NCBI RefSeq assembly: GCF_000768065.1
Contig: NZ_JRKM01000001.1
Location: forward strand, 4,198,001-4,262,000
Reading direction: 5' to 3'
Length of the DNA stretch: 64,000 nucleotides
Source: Aquabacterium sp. NJ1
GTDB lineage: Bacteria; Pseudomonadota; Gammaproteobacteria; Burkholderiales; Burkholderiaceae_C
Positions within the stretch are counted from its first letter, which is position 1, and the number at the start of each line of letters is the position of its first letter. Below are positions 36,436-44,975 of this stretch, in pieces. The notes beneath the pieces were generated by a model. The model was not told the origin of the DNA. It saw nothing but the letters and a program-made list of their open reading frames with translations, and searched no databases. Made by a program: the position numbers and the translations under genes.

Positions 36436-36451
36436 TGTCCGAATCAGGACA
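36436..36451 (-). promoter_or_regulatory. NifA-type UAS upstream of the HepT-like gene
   Basis: TGT-N10-ACA with extended dyad TGTCC...GGACA, 87 bp upstream of the -24 box at 36349. The whole 255-bp region between the HepT-like gene and the maoC-like stop holds this regulatory module and no gene. Confidence 0.75.
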
Positions 36452-36511
36452 AAACCGACACGGCACGGCTCGTGTCAATCGGCAAGTCGGCCTGCGTGGC
36501 CGCCTTTGGGC

Positions 36512-37015
36512 TCAGCCTTCCATCGGTGGCGGCGCAGGCTCGCGACGGCCAAACATGGCCCAGCTCTCGATCACCATCACGACCTCGTCGCGCTGGTTGA
36601 CGGCCTCCCACACGGTCTGCACCAGGCCCACATGCGGTTTGCTCTTCATCGGGCGGGTGGCCAGCACGCGCATGCGGGCACGGATCTCGTCGCCCACCAG
36701 CACGGGCTTGAGCCACTTCAGGCCGTCCAGGCCGGGCGAACCCAGGCTGCTCGAATCCAGGATGAAGCCGTCGCACATCATGCGCATCACCATGCCGGCG
36801 GTGTGCCAGCCGCTGGCCGCCAGCCCCTTGAACAGGGAGGCCTTGCCGGCTTCTTCGCTCAGGTGGAAGGGCTGGGGGTCGAACTTGGTAGCGAAGTCAA
36901 TCACCTCGTCGCGCTCGACCTTCTTGGGGCCGAACTCCATGCTCAGGCCTTCGGTGAGGTCCTCCCAGTACCACCGGGGTTGACGTGGTGTCGGGGCGCT
37001 CGCGTGTTCGCTCAT
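36512..37015 (-). CDS. MaoC-family hot-dog dehydratase-like protein
   Basis: A 167-residue single hot-dog domain. It has WYWEDLTEGLSMEFGPKKVE, then FATKFDPQPFHLSEEAG with the Asp/His hydratase-type pair, then LFKGLAASGWHTAGMVMRM. This fits the MaoC-like (R)-enoyl-CoA hydratase superfamily. The substrate is unknown. The ATG at 37015 begins the conserved domain (an in-frame extension to 37087 is not conserved). It is followed upstream (31 bp) by the EamA transporter gene on the same strand. Confidence 0.85.
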   Translation of the reverse strand: MSEHASAPTPRQPRWYWEDLTEGLSMEFGPKKVERDEVIDFATKFDPQPFHLSEEAGKASLFKGLAASGWHTAGMVMRMMCDGFILDSSSLGSPGLDGLKWLKPVLVGDEIRARMRVLATRPMKSKPHVGLVQTVWEAVNQRDEVVMVIESWAMFGRREPAPPPMEG

Positions 37016-37046
37016 GCGTGATCCTTGTGGCTTTGAAAAATGGGGC

Positions 37047-38009
37047 TCACTGATGTTTGTGGGTGGCCAGGCGAGGTTCTGCCTCATCCAGCACAGGGGT
37101 GGGCAAGGCCGCCCCTTGGTTGGACAACCAGGTGCCCAGCAGGATGACCGTGGTGCTGGCCAGCATCATGGTCGTGATGTGCTCGCCCAGGAACAAGGCC
37201 CCCCACATCATGCCGAAGACCGGGATCAGGAATGTCACGGTCAGCGCCCGGCTTGCGCCGATGCGGTCGATCAAGCGGTAAAAGATCAGGTAGGCCACGC
37301 CTGTGCACAGCACCGTCAGGGTCAGCAGGGCCGTCCAGGCGCCGGTTGGCACGTGTGCCCAGCTGGCATCCCCCGATGCGGTGGCATGGGCTGGCTGCGG
37401 CCCCACCCACAGGGCCGGCAGGATCAGCAGGGCGCTGGCCACCGCCAGGGTGCCGGCACTGTTGGTCAAGGGGCTGAGGGTGGACAGATAGCGCTTGTTG
37501 TAGTGCACGGCAAACGCATACATCAGGGTGGAGCCCAGCGCCAGCATCGCGCCACCGGCTGCCCCCTCGGTCGAGAACTGGTGGCCGTCGCTGGCGAGCA
37601 AGGCCACACCGGCAAAGCTCAAGGCCAGCCCCGTGGCACGCAGCAAGGACAGCTTTTCACGCGCCCACAGCCACCCGACCAGGGCGCCCCACATGGGCGT
37701 GGTGGCGTTCAGGATCGACAGCAGGCCCGCGGGCAGGCTGCGCGAGGCCTGGCTCAGGCCCAGAAAGGGCAGGATGCTCGACAAGATGGCGGCCCCCACC
37801 AGTTGAGGCAGGTGGCGACGCAGGGCCGCGCCCTCGCGATGCAGCACGACCAGTGGCAGCAGCATCATGGCGCCGCCGGTGACCCGGAACGCCGCCACGC
37901 CCAAGGGGCCGATGGCCGGCGAGGCCACCCGCAGAAACAGAAAAGAGCCACCCCACACGGCGGCCAGAAACAGCAATTCGATCAAGTCCCTTGGTTTCAT
38001 GCGTGTCAT
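37047..38009 (-). CDS. EamA/DMT-family transporter
   Basis: A 320-residue inner-membrane protein with about ten hydrophobic helices in two repeated EamA halves. The first starts LIELLFLAAVWGGSFLFLRV and the second includes LGSTLMYAFAVHYNKRYLS. Members export metabolites such as amino acids; the substrate cannot be told. The ATG at 38009 is chosen from the family's usual N-terminus (an ATG three codons later is an alternative). Confidence 0.88.
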   Translation of the reverse strand: MTRMKPRDLIELLFLAAVWGGSFLFLRVASPAIGPLGVAAFRVTGGAMMLLPLVVLHREGAALRRHLPQLVGAAILSSILPFLGLSQASRSLPAGLLSILNATTPMWGALVGWLWAREKLSLLRATGLALSFAGVALLASDGHQFSTEGAAGGAMLALGSTLMYAFAVHYNKRYLSTLSPLTNSAGTLAVASALLILPALWVGPQPAHATASGDASWAHVPTGAWTALLTLTVLCTGVAYLIFYRLIDRIGASRALTVTFLIPVFGMMWGALFLGEHITTMMLASTTVILLGTWLSNQGAALPTPVLDEAEPRLATHKHQ

Positions 38010-38171
38010 CCTATCGAGTTCGTCAAACCCCTGGTGGGTACCTCGATTCACGGGGTGGAGGCGGCCAGTGTTGCCCGGATTCACCAACCGTCACGCAGGC
38101 ATCTCTAAAATCACCGGATTCGCCGCAGGCACCGCCAGGCGGGACCATCACACATCAAACGAAGGATCACC

Positions 38172-39560
38172 ATGCAAGTCGCCGCATCCATCTTCAAGGC
38201 CTACGACATTCGCGGTGTCGTCGGGCAGACCTTGAACGAGGCCGTGGCCGAGCACCTGGGCCGCGCTTTTGGTACGGAAGCGCTCAAGCTGGGTGAAAAG
38301 GCCGTGGCCATCGGCCGTGACGGCCGCCTGTCCGGCCCTTCGCTGAGCGGCGCGCTGATCAAAGGCCTGCGTTCCACCGGCATCAACGTGATCGACCTGG
38401 GCGCCGTGACCACGCCCATGCTGTACTACGTGGCCGCCACCCGCGGCGCCGAGGGCTGCCACAGTGGCATTCAGGTGACGGGCAGCCACAACCCCAAGGA
38501 CTACAACGGCTTCAAGATGGTGCTGGCCGGCCGCGCCATCTACGGCGACGACATCCAGGGCCTGCGCCAGCGCATCGAGAAGGAAGACTACGCCAGCGGC
38601 GCCGGCGGCCTGACCGAAGTGAACGTGCTGGACGAATACACCAACCGCATCGCCGGTGACTGCAAGCTGGCCCGCCCCATGAAGATCGTGGTGGATTCGG
38701 GCAATGGCATCCCCGGCGCCTCGGCCCCCGGCATCCTGCGCGCCCTGGGCTGCGAGGTGATCGAGTTGTACTCCGAGGTGGACGGCGATTTCCCCAACCA
38801 CCACCCTGATCCCTCCAAGCCTGAAAACCTGGTGGACCTGATCAAGGCCGTGAAGGCGCATGGCGCCGAACTGGGCCTTGCCTTTGACGGCGACGGCGAC
38901 CGCCTGGGCGTGGTCACCAAGGACGGCAACAACATCTTCCCGGACCGCCAGATCATGCTGTTTGCCCAGGATGTGCTGTCTCGCGTACCTGGCGCCCCGA
39001 TCATTTTCGACGTCAAGTGCAGCCAGCGCCTGGCCATTGCCATCCGCGAGGCTGGTGGTGTGCCTACGATGTACAAGACGGGCCACAGCCTGGTCAAGGC
39101 CAAGCTGAAAGAGCTGAACTCGCCCTTCGCTGGCGAGATGAGCGGCCACATCTTCTTTGGCGAGCGCTGGTACGGTTTTGACGATGCCACCTACACGGCC
39201 GGCCGCCTGCTCGAAATCCTCAGCAAGGTGGCCAACCCCAGCGCCGTGCTGGACGCGCTGCCCACCAGCTTCAGCACGCCCGAGCTGAACGTCGCTTGCG
39301 CCGAAGGCGAGCACCACGCCGTGATCGAAAAACTGCGCCAGACGGCCACTTTCGAGGGCGCCGAGCTGACCACCATCGACGGCCTGCGCGCCGACTACCC
39401 GGACGGTTTCGGTCTGGTGCGCGCCTCGAACACCACGCCAGTGCTGGTGCTGCGTTTCGAAGGCCACACCCCAGAGGCACTGGAGCGCATCCAGAAGCAC
39501 TTCATGGCGCAGATCCTGGCGGTCAAGCCTGACGCCCACGTGGGCGCTTCGGCACACTGA
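38172..39560 (+). CDS. Phosphomannomutase/phosphoglucomutase
   Basis: A 462-residue alpha-D-phosphohexomutase of the AlgC/ManB type, interconverting 1- and 6-phosphates of mannose or glucose for LPS and exopolysaccharide precursors. The phosphoserine is Ser105 in VTGSHNPKDYNGFK. The Mg loop is AFDGDGDRLGVV. The sugar loop is GEMSGHIFFGERWYGFDD and the phosphate loop is VRASNTTPVLVLRFEG. The next gene, for Kdo transferase, starts one base after its stop. Confidence 0.94.
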   Translation: MQVAASIFKAYDIRGVVGQTLNEAVAEHLGRAFGTEALKLGEKAVAIGRDGRLSGPSLSGALIKGLRSTGINVIDLGAVTTPMLYYVAATRGAEGCHSGIQVTGSHNPKDYNGFKMVLAGRAIYGDDIQGLRQRIEKEDYASGAGGLTEVNVLDEYTNRIAGDCKLARPMKIVVDSGNGIPGASAPGILRALGCEVIELYSEVDGDFPNHHPDPSKPENLVDLIKAVKAHGAELGLAFDGDGDRLGVVTKDGNNIFPDRQIMLFAQDVLSRVPGAPIIFDVKCSQRLAIAIREAGGVPTMYKTGHSLVKAKLKELNSPFAGEMSGHIFFGERWYGFDDATYTAGRLLEILSKVANPSAVLDALPTSFSTPELNVACAEGEHHAVIEKLRQTATFEGAELTTIDGLRADYPDGFGLVRASNTTPVLVLRFEGHTPEALERIQKHFMAQILAVKPDAHVGASAH

Positions 39561-39561
39561 T

Positions 39562-40926
39562 TTGACGGCACTCGCTTTGAAGCCCTGGCTGGCGCGGCAG
39601 GCCTACAGCCTCTTGCTGCGCCTGGGCACGCCCGCCTACCTCTGGCGGATCTGGTCGCGTGGCAAGGTCGAACCCGGATACCGGGAGGCCTGGCCGCAGC
39701 GCCTGGGCATCTACGATGCGGCCTACCGGCAAGCCTGGCAGAAGGACATGGGCAGCCCCGCGCGGCCCGTGGTCTGGGTACACGCCGTCTCGCTGGGCGA
39801 GGCGAGGGCGGCCGCACCGCTGATCCAGGCCTTGCGCCAGCAGCGCCCCGGCATGCGCCTCTTGCTGACCCACGGTACCGCCACCGGCCGCGAGGCGGGC
39901 CGTGCCTTGCTGCAGCCTGGCGATGTGCAGACCTGGTTCCCTTTTGACACCCCTGGCGCCGTCAGGCGTTTCCTGGCCATGCACCAGCCCAGCGTGGGCG
40001 TGCTGATGGAAACAGAGGTCTGGCCCAATGTGCAGCACGTGGCCCGGTGCATGGGCGTGCCCATGGTGCTGGCCAATGCCCGCCTGAGCGAGAAGAGCCT
40101 CAAACAAGGCCAGAGGCTGGCTGCCTTGATGCGCCCGGCTGCACAAAACCTGACCGTGGCACTGGCCCAGACCCCCGATGACGCCCGACGCCTGAAGGCC
40201 ATGGGCGCGCAGGACGTGCGGGTGTCTGGCAACGTCAAGTTCGACATGTCACCCGCGCCTGATTTGCTGGCGCGAGGCCAGGCCTGGTCAAAAGCTTCGG
40301 TGCGCCCCATCGTGCTGGCTGCCAGCACGCGTGAAGGGGAGGAGCCAGGTTTGCTGGATGCCTGGATGGCCTTGCGGCGCTCCCCTGCCTGGCCGCAACT
40401 GGGTGATGCACCGCGCTTGCTGATCGTGCCTCGCCACCCCCAGCGATTCGACGAAGTGGCGGCGCTCATCACCCAAACGGGTATGTCGCTGTCTCGTCGC
40501 AGTGGCTGGCCCGATGGTCAGCCCGACGCCGCAGCCAAGGTGGCCGAGGTCTGGCTGGGTGACTCCATGGGCGAGATGCCCGCCTACTACGCGGCAGCCC
40601 ATGTGGCCTTGCTGGGGGGGAGTTTTGCGCCACTGGGTGGGCAGAACCTGATCGAGGCTGCGGCATGTGGCTGCCCGGTGATCATGGGCCCCCACACCTT
40701 CAATTTTGCTGACGCGTCCGACTTGAGTGAGGCGGCGGGCGCTGCATACCGCGTGCCAGATGTAATGGGTGCCGTTATGAAAAGTGTGTCATTTTGTAAT
40801 GATGAAACACGATTTGACATGGCACAAAAAGCCAATGATTTCGCCCGCCAGCACAGGGGCGCTGCCCAGGGAATGGCAGCCTTGATATGGGGGTTCCTCC
40901 CCCCCCACGTTAGGGGTAACGTTTAG
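39562..40926 (+). CDS. waaA: 3-deoxy-D-manno-octulosonic acid transferase
   Basis: A 454-residue membrane-associated glycosyltransferase that adds Kdo to lipid A precursor. It has an N-terminal hydrophobic anchor and the GT30 motifs VWVHAVSLGEARAAAPLIQA (with the catalytic Glu) and VGVLMETEVWPNV. The C-terminal Rossmann half has LLGGSFAPLGGQNLIEAAAC. The start is TTG at 39562, immediately after the mutase gene, which implies coupling. It is about 30 residues longer than the E. coli enzyme. Confidence 0.94.
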   Translation: MTALALKPWLARQAYSLLLRLGTPAYLWRIWSRGKVEPGYREAWPQRLGIYDAAYRQAWQKDMGSPARPVVWVHAVSLGEARAAAPLIQALRQQRPGMRLLLTHGTATGREAGRALLQPGDVQTWFPFDTPGAVRRFLAMHQPSVGVLMETEVWPNVQHVARCMGVPMVLANARLSEKSLKQGQRLAALMRPAAQNLTVALAQTPDDARRLKAMGAQDVRVSGNVKFDMSPAPDLLARGQAWSKASVRPIVLAASTREGEEPGLLDAWMALRRSPAWPQLGDAPRLLIVPRHPQRFDEVAALITQTGMSLSRRSGWPDGQPDAAAKVAEVWLGDSMGEMPAYYAAAHVALLGGSFAPLGGQNLIEAAACGCPVIMGPHTFNFADASDLSEAAGAAYRVPDVMGAVMKSVSFCNDETRFDMAQKANDFARQHRGAAQGMAALIWGFLPPHVRGNV

Positions 40927-40974
40927 AAACATTAGCGTGCACAATACTCACATTCCAAATCGAGTGAGCCAACC

Positions 40975-41499
40975 ATGAACATCATCACCCGCCTCGCCGC
41001 CGTCGCCCTTGCCGTTACGGCCATGGCTTCGCAAGTGCAAGCCAAGACAGAGGATCTTGGTGCGCTCACCTCTACGGGTGCCACGTTCGGCAACACGTTC
41101 TTCTCGAACCAGGCCAGCTTCACCGACTACTACACCTTCTCGATCGCTGATCCCGGCACCGTGTCCGGCACCACGGTCGACACCTCCTACATCCTGTTCT
41201 TCACGAAGGATGTGGTGCTGAACTCGCTGACGCTGACCGCTGGCGGTTCGTCGACGGTGATCGCCAAGGACACCACGGCCAACTCCTTCACCTTCTCTGG
41301 CCTGTCGGCCGGTAGCTACACCATGGCCGTGAACGGTTCGGTGTCGGGCTTGTTCGCTGGCTACGGCAGCTACAGCGGCACCATCAAGGCCGTGTCGTCT
41401 TCGGTGTCCTCGGCTGCCCCCGAGCCCGCTGATCTGGCACTGACCTTCGTCGGCCTGGCTGGCGTGGGTTACATGGTGCGCCGCCGCGCTGCCCGCTGA
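40975..41499 (+). CDS. PEP-CTERM protein, FxDxA-like type
   Basis: A 174-residue secreted protein. A Sec signal (RLAAVALAVTAMASQVQA, cleaved near residue 23) is followed by a Ser/Thr/Gly-rich beta-type body. The C-terminal sorting signal has PEP at about 149-151, a hydrophobic helix LALTFVGLAGVGYMV and RRRAAR. FTDYYTF at 49-55 resembles the FxDxA motif of one PEP-CTERM family. It should be recognised by the exosortase encoded 1 kb downstream. A terminator separates it from epsD-xrtB-epsI, so it is transcribed alone. Confidence 0.88.
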   Translation: MNIITRLAAVALAVTAMASQVQAKTEDLGALTSTGATFGNTFFSNQASFTDYYTFSIADPGTVSGTTVDTSYILFFTKDVVLNSLTLTAGGSSTVIAKDTTANSFTFSGLSAGSYTMAVNGSVSGLFAGYGSYSGTIKAVSSSVSSAAPEPADLALTFVGLAGVGYMVRRRAAR

Positions 41500-41525
41500 T
41501 CTGCGCTTCCCTGCGCCGACCAACG

Positions 41526-41553
41526 AAACGGACCTTCGGGTCCGTTTGTTTTT
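41526..41553 (+). terminator. Intrinsic terminator after the PEP-CTERM gene
   Basis: A nine-base-pair stem (AAACGGACC with GGTCCGTTT) with a TTCG tetraloop, followed by GTTTTT. Confidence 0.92.
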
Positions 41554-41632
41554 GGGATCGTGCGTTTCATCTTGTGAACATAATGGTGCAAGGCCGTGCC
41601 CGTCGTGCGGCCCTCTGAGGAGACACCTGAAC

Positions 41633-42538
41633 ATGCATCGCTTGAGTCGCGAGTCTGCCCGTCTGGCTGGTCGTTTGTTGAGTGGGGCCGTTGGCCTTGG
41701 CGTCGCGTTGTTGCTGACCGGTTGTCCGGGCAAGGACAAAGCGGCTGCCGGCGCGGACACGTCCCAGATCGTTGCCCAGGTCAACGACAGCGAGATATCC
41801 ATCCACCAGGTCGAGGCCATGCTGGCAGCGCAGCCCGCCATTGCGGAGCAACTGGGGGCCAACGGGCCGCGCCGCGTGCTCGACAGCCTCATCGACCAGG
41901 AACTGGCCGCTCAGGAGGCCCGTCAGTCGGGATTGGACAAGAGCCCCCGCGTGCTGCAGGCCATGGAGCTGGCCAAGCGCGAGGTGCTGGCCCGCGCTTA
42001 CCAGGATCAACTGGCCGAAAAGGCCATGATGCCCGACACCGAGGCCGTCAACCGTTACTACGACGCGCACCCCGAGTTGTTTACCAAGCGTCGCCAGTAC
42101 AGCTTGCAGGAAACCGTGGTCAAGGCGCCTGCAGGCCAGGTGGCTGAGCTCAAGGGCAAGGTGGAGAAGCTGGGCAGCGTGGAGGCCGTCAACACCCTGA
42201 TCAATGACAGTGGCCTGGCGTACAGCCGCCGCAACAGTGTCCAGTGGGCAGAAGGCATTCCCATGGATCTGCTGTCTCAACTGGCGTATCTGAAGAATGG
42301 GCAGTCAATCAGCGTGCCTCGTCCGGATGGCCTCGTCGTGCTGACCCTGCTGAACTCGGAAGAAGTGCCGATGAGCAGCGGCCAGGCGAGCAACGCGATC
42401 CAGGCAGCGTTGATGTCCAGCGCCCGCCGCGAGCTGGTGCAAAAGGGCATGGACGCCCTGCGACAGAAGGCCAAGATCAAGCGCATGGGTGCGTTTGCCG
42501 ATGCGGCATCAGCCCCGTCGGGTGCCTCCGCACCATGA
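41633..42538 (+). CDS. epsD: EpsD-family peptidyl-prolyl cis-trans isomerase, lipoprotein
   Basis: A 301-residue protein. The lipoprotein signal ends in LLLTGC (Cys31). An SurA/PpiC-like N-domain (VAQVNDSEISIHQVEAMLAA) and a parvulin-like region (RRQYSLQETVVKAPAG onward) follow. EpsD proteins occur beside exosortases in exopolysaccharide loci and are thought to help export. The ATG at 41633 is preceded by GAGGAG about 11 bases upstream. The stop shares ATGA with xrtB. Confidence 0.85.
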   Translation: MHRLSRESARLAGRLLSGAVGLGVALLLTGCPGKDKAAAGADTSQIVAQVNDSEISIHQVEAMLAAQPAIAEQLGANGPRRVLDSLIDQELAAQEARQSGLDKSPRVLQAMELAKREVLARAYQDQLAEKAMMPDTEAVNRYYDAHPELFTKRRQYSLQETVVKAPAGQVAELKGKVEKLGSVEAVNTLINDSGLAYSRRNSVQWAEGIPMDLLSQLAYLKNGQSISVPRPDGLVVLTLLNSEEVPMSSGQASNAIQAALMSSARRELVQKGMDALRQKAKIKRMGAFADAASAPSGASAP

Positions 42539-43410
42539 CGGCAGGCGCTGTGGCGGCCGCACCGCAACCGGCCAGGTCATTCTGGCTGGTGGTGGGCGCC
42601 GGCTGGCTGACCCTGGCCGTGCCCAGCTTCTGGGATTTCATGTTTGGCCAGTGGTCGGCATACAGCCAGGGGCACGAGCTCCTTTTGTTCGCTGTGGTGG
42701 CCTGGCTGATGTGGCGCCAGTGGCCCACCATCGGCGCCTCGCCTGATCGCGCCTCGGCGTGGTGGGCCTGGGCCAGCCTGGCCTTGGGTCTGGCGGCTTA
42801 CGCCTTTGGCCGGACGCAGGAGTTCATCCGCATCGAGATGCTGGCCTTGTGGTGGATCAGCGTGAGCATCCTGCTGGCCTGCAAAGGCTGGGCGGGGCTG
42901 CGGCAGACCTGGTTCATGTGGCTGTTTGCGCTGTTCATGATCCCGATCCCGTTTTCCGTCGTGCTGATGCTGACGGCGCCGCTCAAGGAAGCCGTGTCCG
43001 CGCTGGCCACGGTCATCCTGGGTTCGGTCGGCTACCCGGTGGGGCGATCCGGCGTGGTCATCACGGCCGGGCAGTACCAGCTGCTGGTGGCCGAGGCCTG
43101 TGCCGGCCTGCACTCCATGTTCATCCTGGAGGCCATGGGCCTGCTGTACAGCTACCTGGTCAACCACCAGTCCTGGGCGCGCAATGCCTTGCTGGCGGCG
43201 TTTGCCGTGCCGGTCTCCTTCTTCGCCAATGTCATCCGGGTGATGATCCTGGTGGTGGTGACCTACCACTTTGGTGATGCCGTCGGGCAGGGCTTCATCC
43301 ACAACTTCGCGGGGATCGTGCTGTTCGCGGTGGCCCTGGCCTTGATCGGCATGGTGGACGCCGTGCTGGGCTTCTTCCTGCCGGACCCGCCGGCCGGGCC
43401 CCAGGTCTGA
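42535..43410 (+). CDS. xrtB: Exosortase B
   Basis: A 291-residue inner-membrane cysteine protease with about eight helices. It is predicted to cleave and sort PEP-CTERM proteins. The catalytic triad is visible: Cys189 in VAEACAGLHSMFILEA, Arg235 in FFANVIRVMIL and His256 in FIHNFAGIVLF. The sequence GYPVGRSGVVITAGQYQLLV is the conserved lead-in. The B subtype is inferred from the adjoining EpsI-type gene, the separate epsD and the general sequence. Likely substrates in the window are the proteins at 40975 and 59725. Confidence 0.92.
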   Translation: MTAGAVAAAPQPARSFWLVVGAGWLTLAVPSFWDFMFGQWSAYSQGHELLLFAVVAWLMWRQWPTIGASPDRASAWWAWASLALGLAAYAFGRTQEFIRIEMLALWWISVSILLACKGWAGLRQTWFMWLFALFMIPIPFSVVLMLTAPLKEAVSALATVILGSVGYPVGRSGVVITAGQYQLLVAEACAGLHSMFILEAMGLLYSYLVNHQSWARNALLAAFAVPVSFFANVIRVMILVVVTYHFGDAVGQGFIHNFAGIVLFAVALALIGMVDAVLGFFLPDPPAGPQV

Positions 43411-43431
43411 TCCCGAGAGACCTCACCGACC

Positions 43432-44112
43432 ATGCGCACGCCCATGAAAACCGCCTGGCTGATGGCTATCCTCATGACGCTGACGGCAGCGCTGAGCTAC
43501 GCCTTTTTGCCCAAGCCCCAGCCCGAGGCACAAGCGCGAGCCCGCACGCCGCTGGAGCAACTGTTCCCCAGCGAATTCGGGCCCTGGCGGCTGGACCCGG
43601 CTGCGGCGGCCCTGATTCGCCCGGCTTTCGAGCGTGCCCGCCAGTTCCAGATGTACGACCAGGTGCTGGAGCGCACCTACATGGACGCGGCTGGCTACCG
43701 CATCATGCTGTCCGTGGCCTATGGCCGGCAGCAGTCGGTCGGCTTGCAGATGCACCGGCCGGAGGTTTGCTACAAGGCGGGCGGGTTCACGGTGTCCCGC
43801 ATTGAGCCGGGCGAGTTGCAGATGCTGGGCCGGGCCATCCCCGTGACACGCCTGTTTGCCAGCCTGGAAGGGCGGCCGGAGCCCATCACCTACTGGCGCT
43901 TGCTGGGCAACGAGGTGATCGCGGACGAAGCCCGCTTCAAGCTCAGGCAGTTGTCTTCAGGCGGGGCGGGTGGCATCCCGGACGGTTTGCTGGTTCGCAT
44001 CTCCAGCCTGGACGATGATCTGCCTCACGCCTACAAGCTGCAGGCCGACTTTGCACAGGCCATGGCGCAGGCCTTGACGCCCGCGCAGCGGCAACGCGTG
44101 CTGGGCTGGTGA
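43432..44112 (+). CDS. epsI: Exosortase-associated EpsI-family protein
   Basis: A 226-residue protein with an N-terminal membrane helix (AWLMAILMTLTAALSYAFL) and a periplasmic EpsI domain. The domain has FGPWRLDPAA near 49, VAYGRQQSVGLQMHRPEVCY with the conserved His and Cys, and a C-terminal RISSL strand. EpsI is fused to or adjacent to exosortases and is needed for polysaccharide export in some bacteria. It ends the short epsD-xrtB-epsI unit; no polysaccharide synthase, Wza-like or chain-length gene follows. Confidence 0.88.
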   Translation: MRTPMKTAWLMAILMTLTAALSYAFLPKPQPEAQARARTPLEQLFPSEFGPWRLDPAAAALIRPAFERARQFQMYDQVLERTYMDAAGYRIMLSVAYGRQQSVGLQMHRPEVCYKAGGFTVSRIEPGELQMLGRAIPVTRLFASLEGRPEPITYWRLLGNEVIADEARFKLRQLSSGGAGGIPDGLLVRISSLDDDLPHAYKLQADFAQAMAQALTPAQRQRVLGW

Positions 44113-44116
44113 GCCT

Positions 44117-44407
44117 TCAGGCGACCAGATCCTGCCACTCCGGGTGGCGCCGGATGTAGATGTGCACGTAGCTGCAGATCGGGTCTACCTTGTAGCCCTG
44201 GACGCGTGCCCACTGCAGCGCGGTCTTCACCAGCGCGGCGGCAATGCCCCGACCTTCCAGTTGTGTCGGCACGCCCGTGTGGGTCATGCGCACCACACGC
44301 CCATCCAGCCGGTAATCGGCTTCGCAGCGCAGGCCTTCGACGATGGCTTCAAAACGGCCGATGTCGGGTTTGTGGACGATGTTCAGGGGGCTTGCTTCAG
44401 TGCTCAT
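44117..44407 (-). CDS. GNAT-type acetyltransferase (YjdJ-like)
   Basis: A 96-residue short GNAT protein. ADYRLDGRVVRMTHTGVP is the central strand pair. QLEGRGIAAALVKTALQWAR is the acetyl-CoA pyrophosphate loop (consensus Q/RxxGxG/A). CSYVHIYIRRHPEWQDLV is the usual C-terminus of this family. The substrate is unknown. It converges on epsI with only 4 bp between stops. Confidence 0.85.
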   Translation of the reverse strand: MSTEASPLNIVHKPDIGRFEAIVEGLRCEADYRLDGRVVRMTHTGVPTQLEGRGIAAALVKTALQWARVQGYKVDPICSYVHIYIRRHPEWQDLVA

Positions 44408-44432
44408 GATGGGTACGGTATCAGTGTCTTGA

Positions 44433-44975
44433 TCAGACCAGGCCCAGCCCGCCCAGCACGGCGCCAGCCAGCACCAGCCAGATCAGCGAAACCTTGGTAC
44501 GCCAGACCAGCAAGGCGATCACCGCGCTGAGCAACAAGGCCTTGGGTTCGGTCTGAATGGGCGGGGCCAGGTGCCAGCCGGTGGCCAGCAACAGCCCGAT
44601 TGTCACGGGGACCATGCCTGCCTGGAAGGCCTGCACGCTCAGCCAGTGGCGGCGGGTGGACACCCAGCGAGACACAGCCAGGGCCAGCGTGGTCGAGGGC
44701 AGCATGATGCCCACCATGCTGACAAGGGCGCCACCCAGGCCGCCGCTGTACCAGCCCATCAGGGCCACGAACAGCACGTTGGGGCCGGGGGCGGCCTGAG
44801 CCAGGGCGATGGCCGAGGTGAAATCCGTGTCGTTGAGCAAGCCGGCGTCGACGACCAGGCGGCGGTGCATGTCGGGCACAAGCGTGATGGCCCCGCCAAT
44901 CGACATGAGCGACAAGGCCAGAAAGTGGCCGAACAGCGCCCACCAGATATCGGGTGACCACATCAGGGGGCTCAT
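44433..44975 (-). CDS. chrA: Chromate transporter half-protein (ChrA family), second subunit
   Basis: A 180-residue protein with six hydrophobic segments. It carries the ChrA family motifs GGAITLVPDMHRRLV and ALAQAAPGPNVLFVALMG (the AQxxPGP motif). It is one half of a split transporter whose other half is encoded just upstream with a four-base overlap (ATGA). Short-chain ChrA pairs export chromate, but many members are not tested. Confidence 0.87.
   Translation of the reverse strand: MSPLMWSPDIWWALFGHFLALSLMSIGGAITLVPDMHRRLVVDAGLLNDTDFTSAIALAQAAPGPNVLFVALMGWYSGGLGGALVSMVGIMLPSTTLALAVSRWVSTRRHWLSVQAFQAGMVPVTIGLLLATGWHLAPPIQTEPKALLLSAVIALLVWRTKVSLIWLVLAGAVLGGLGLV

Noticed and set aside
40930-40974. 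Sigma-54 promoter for the PEP-CTERM gene
   Set aside because: Some PEP-CTERM genes use sigma-54, but no TGG-N9-TTGC-type element with correct spacing is present here.
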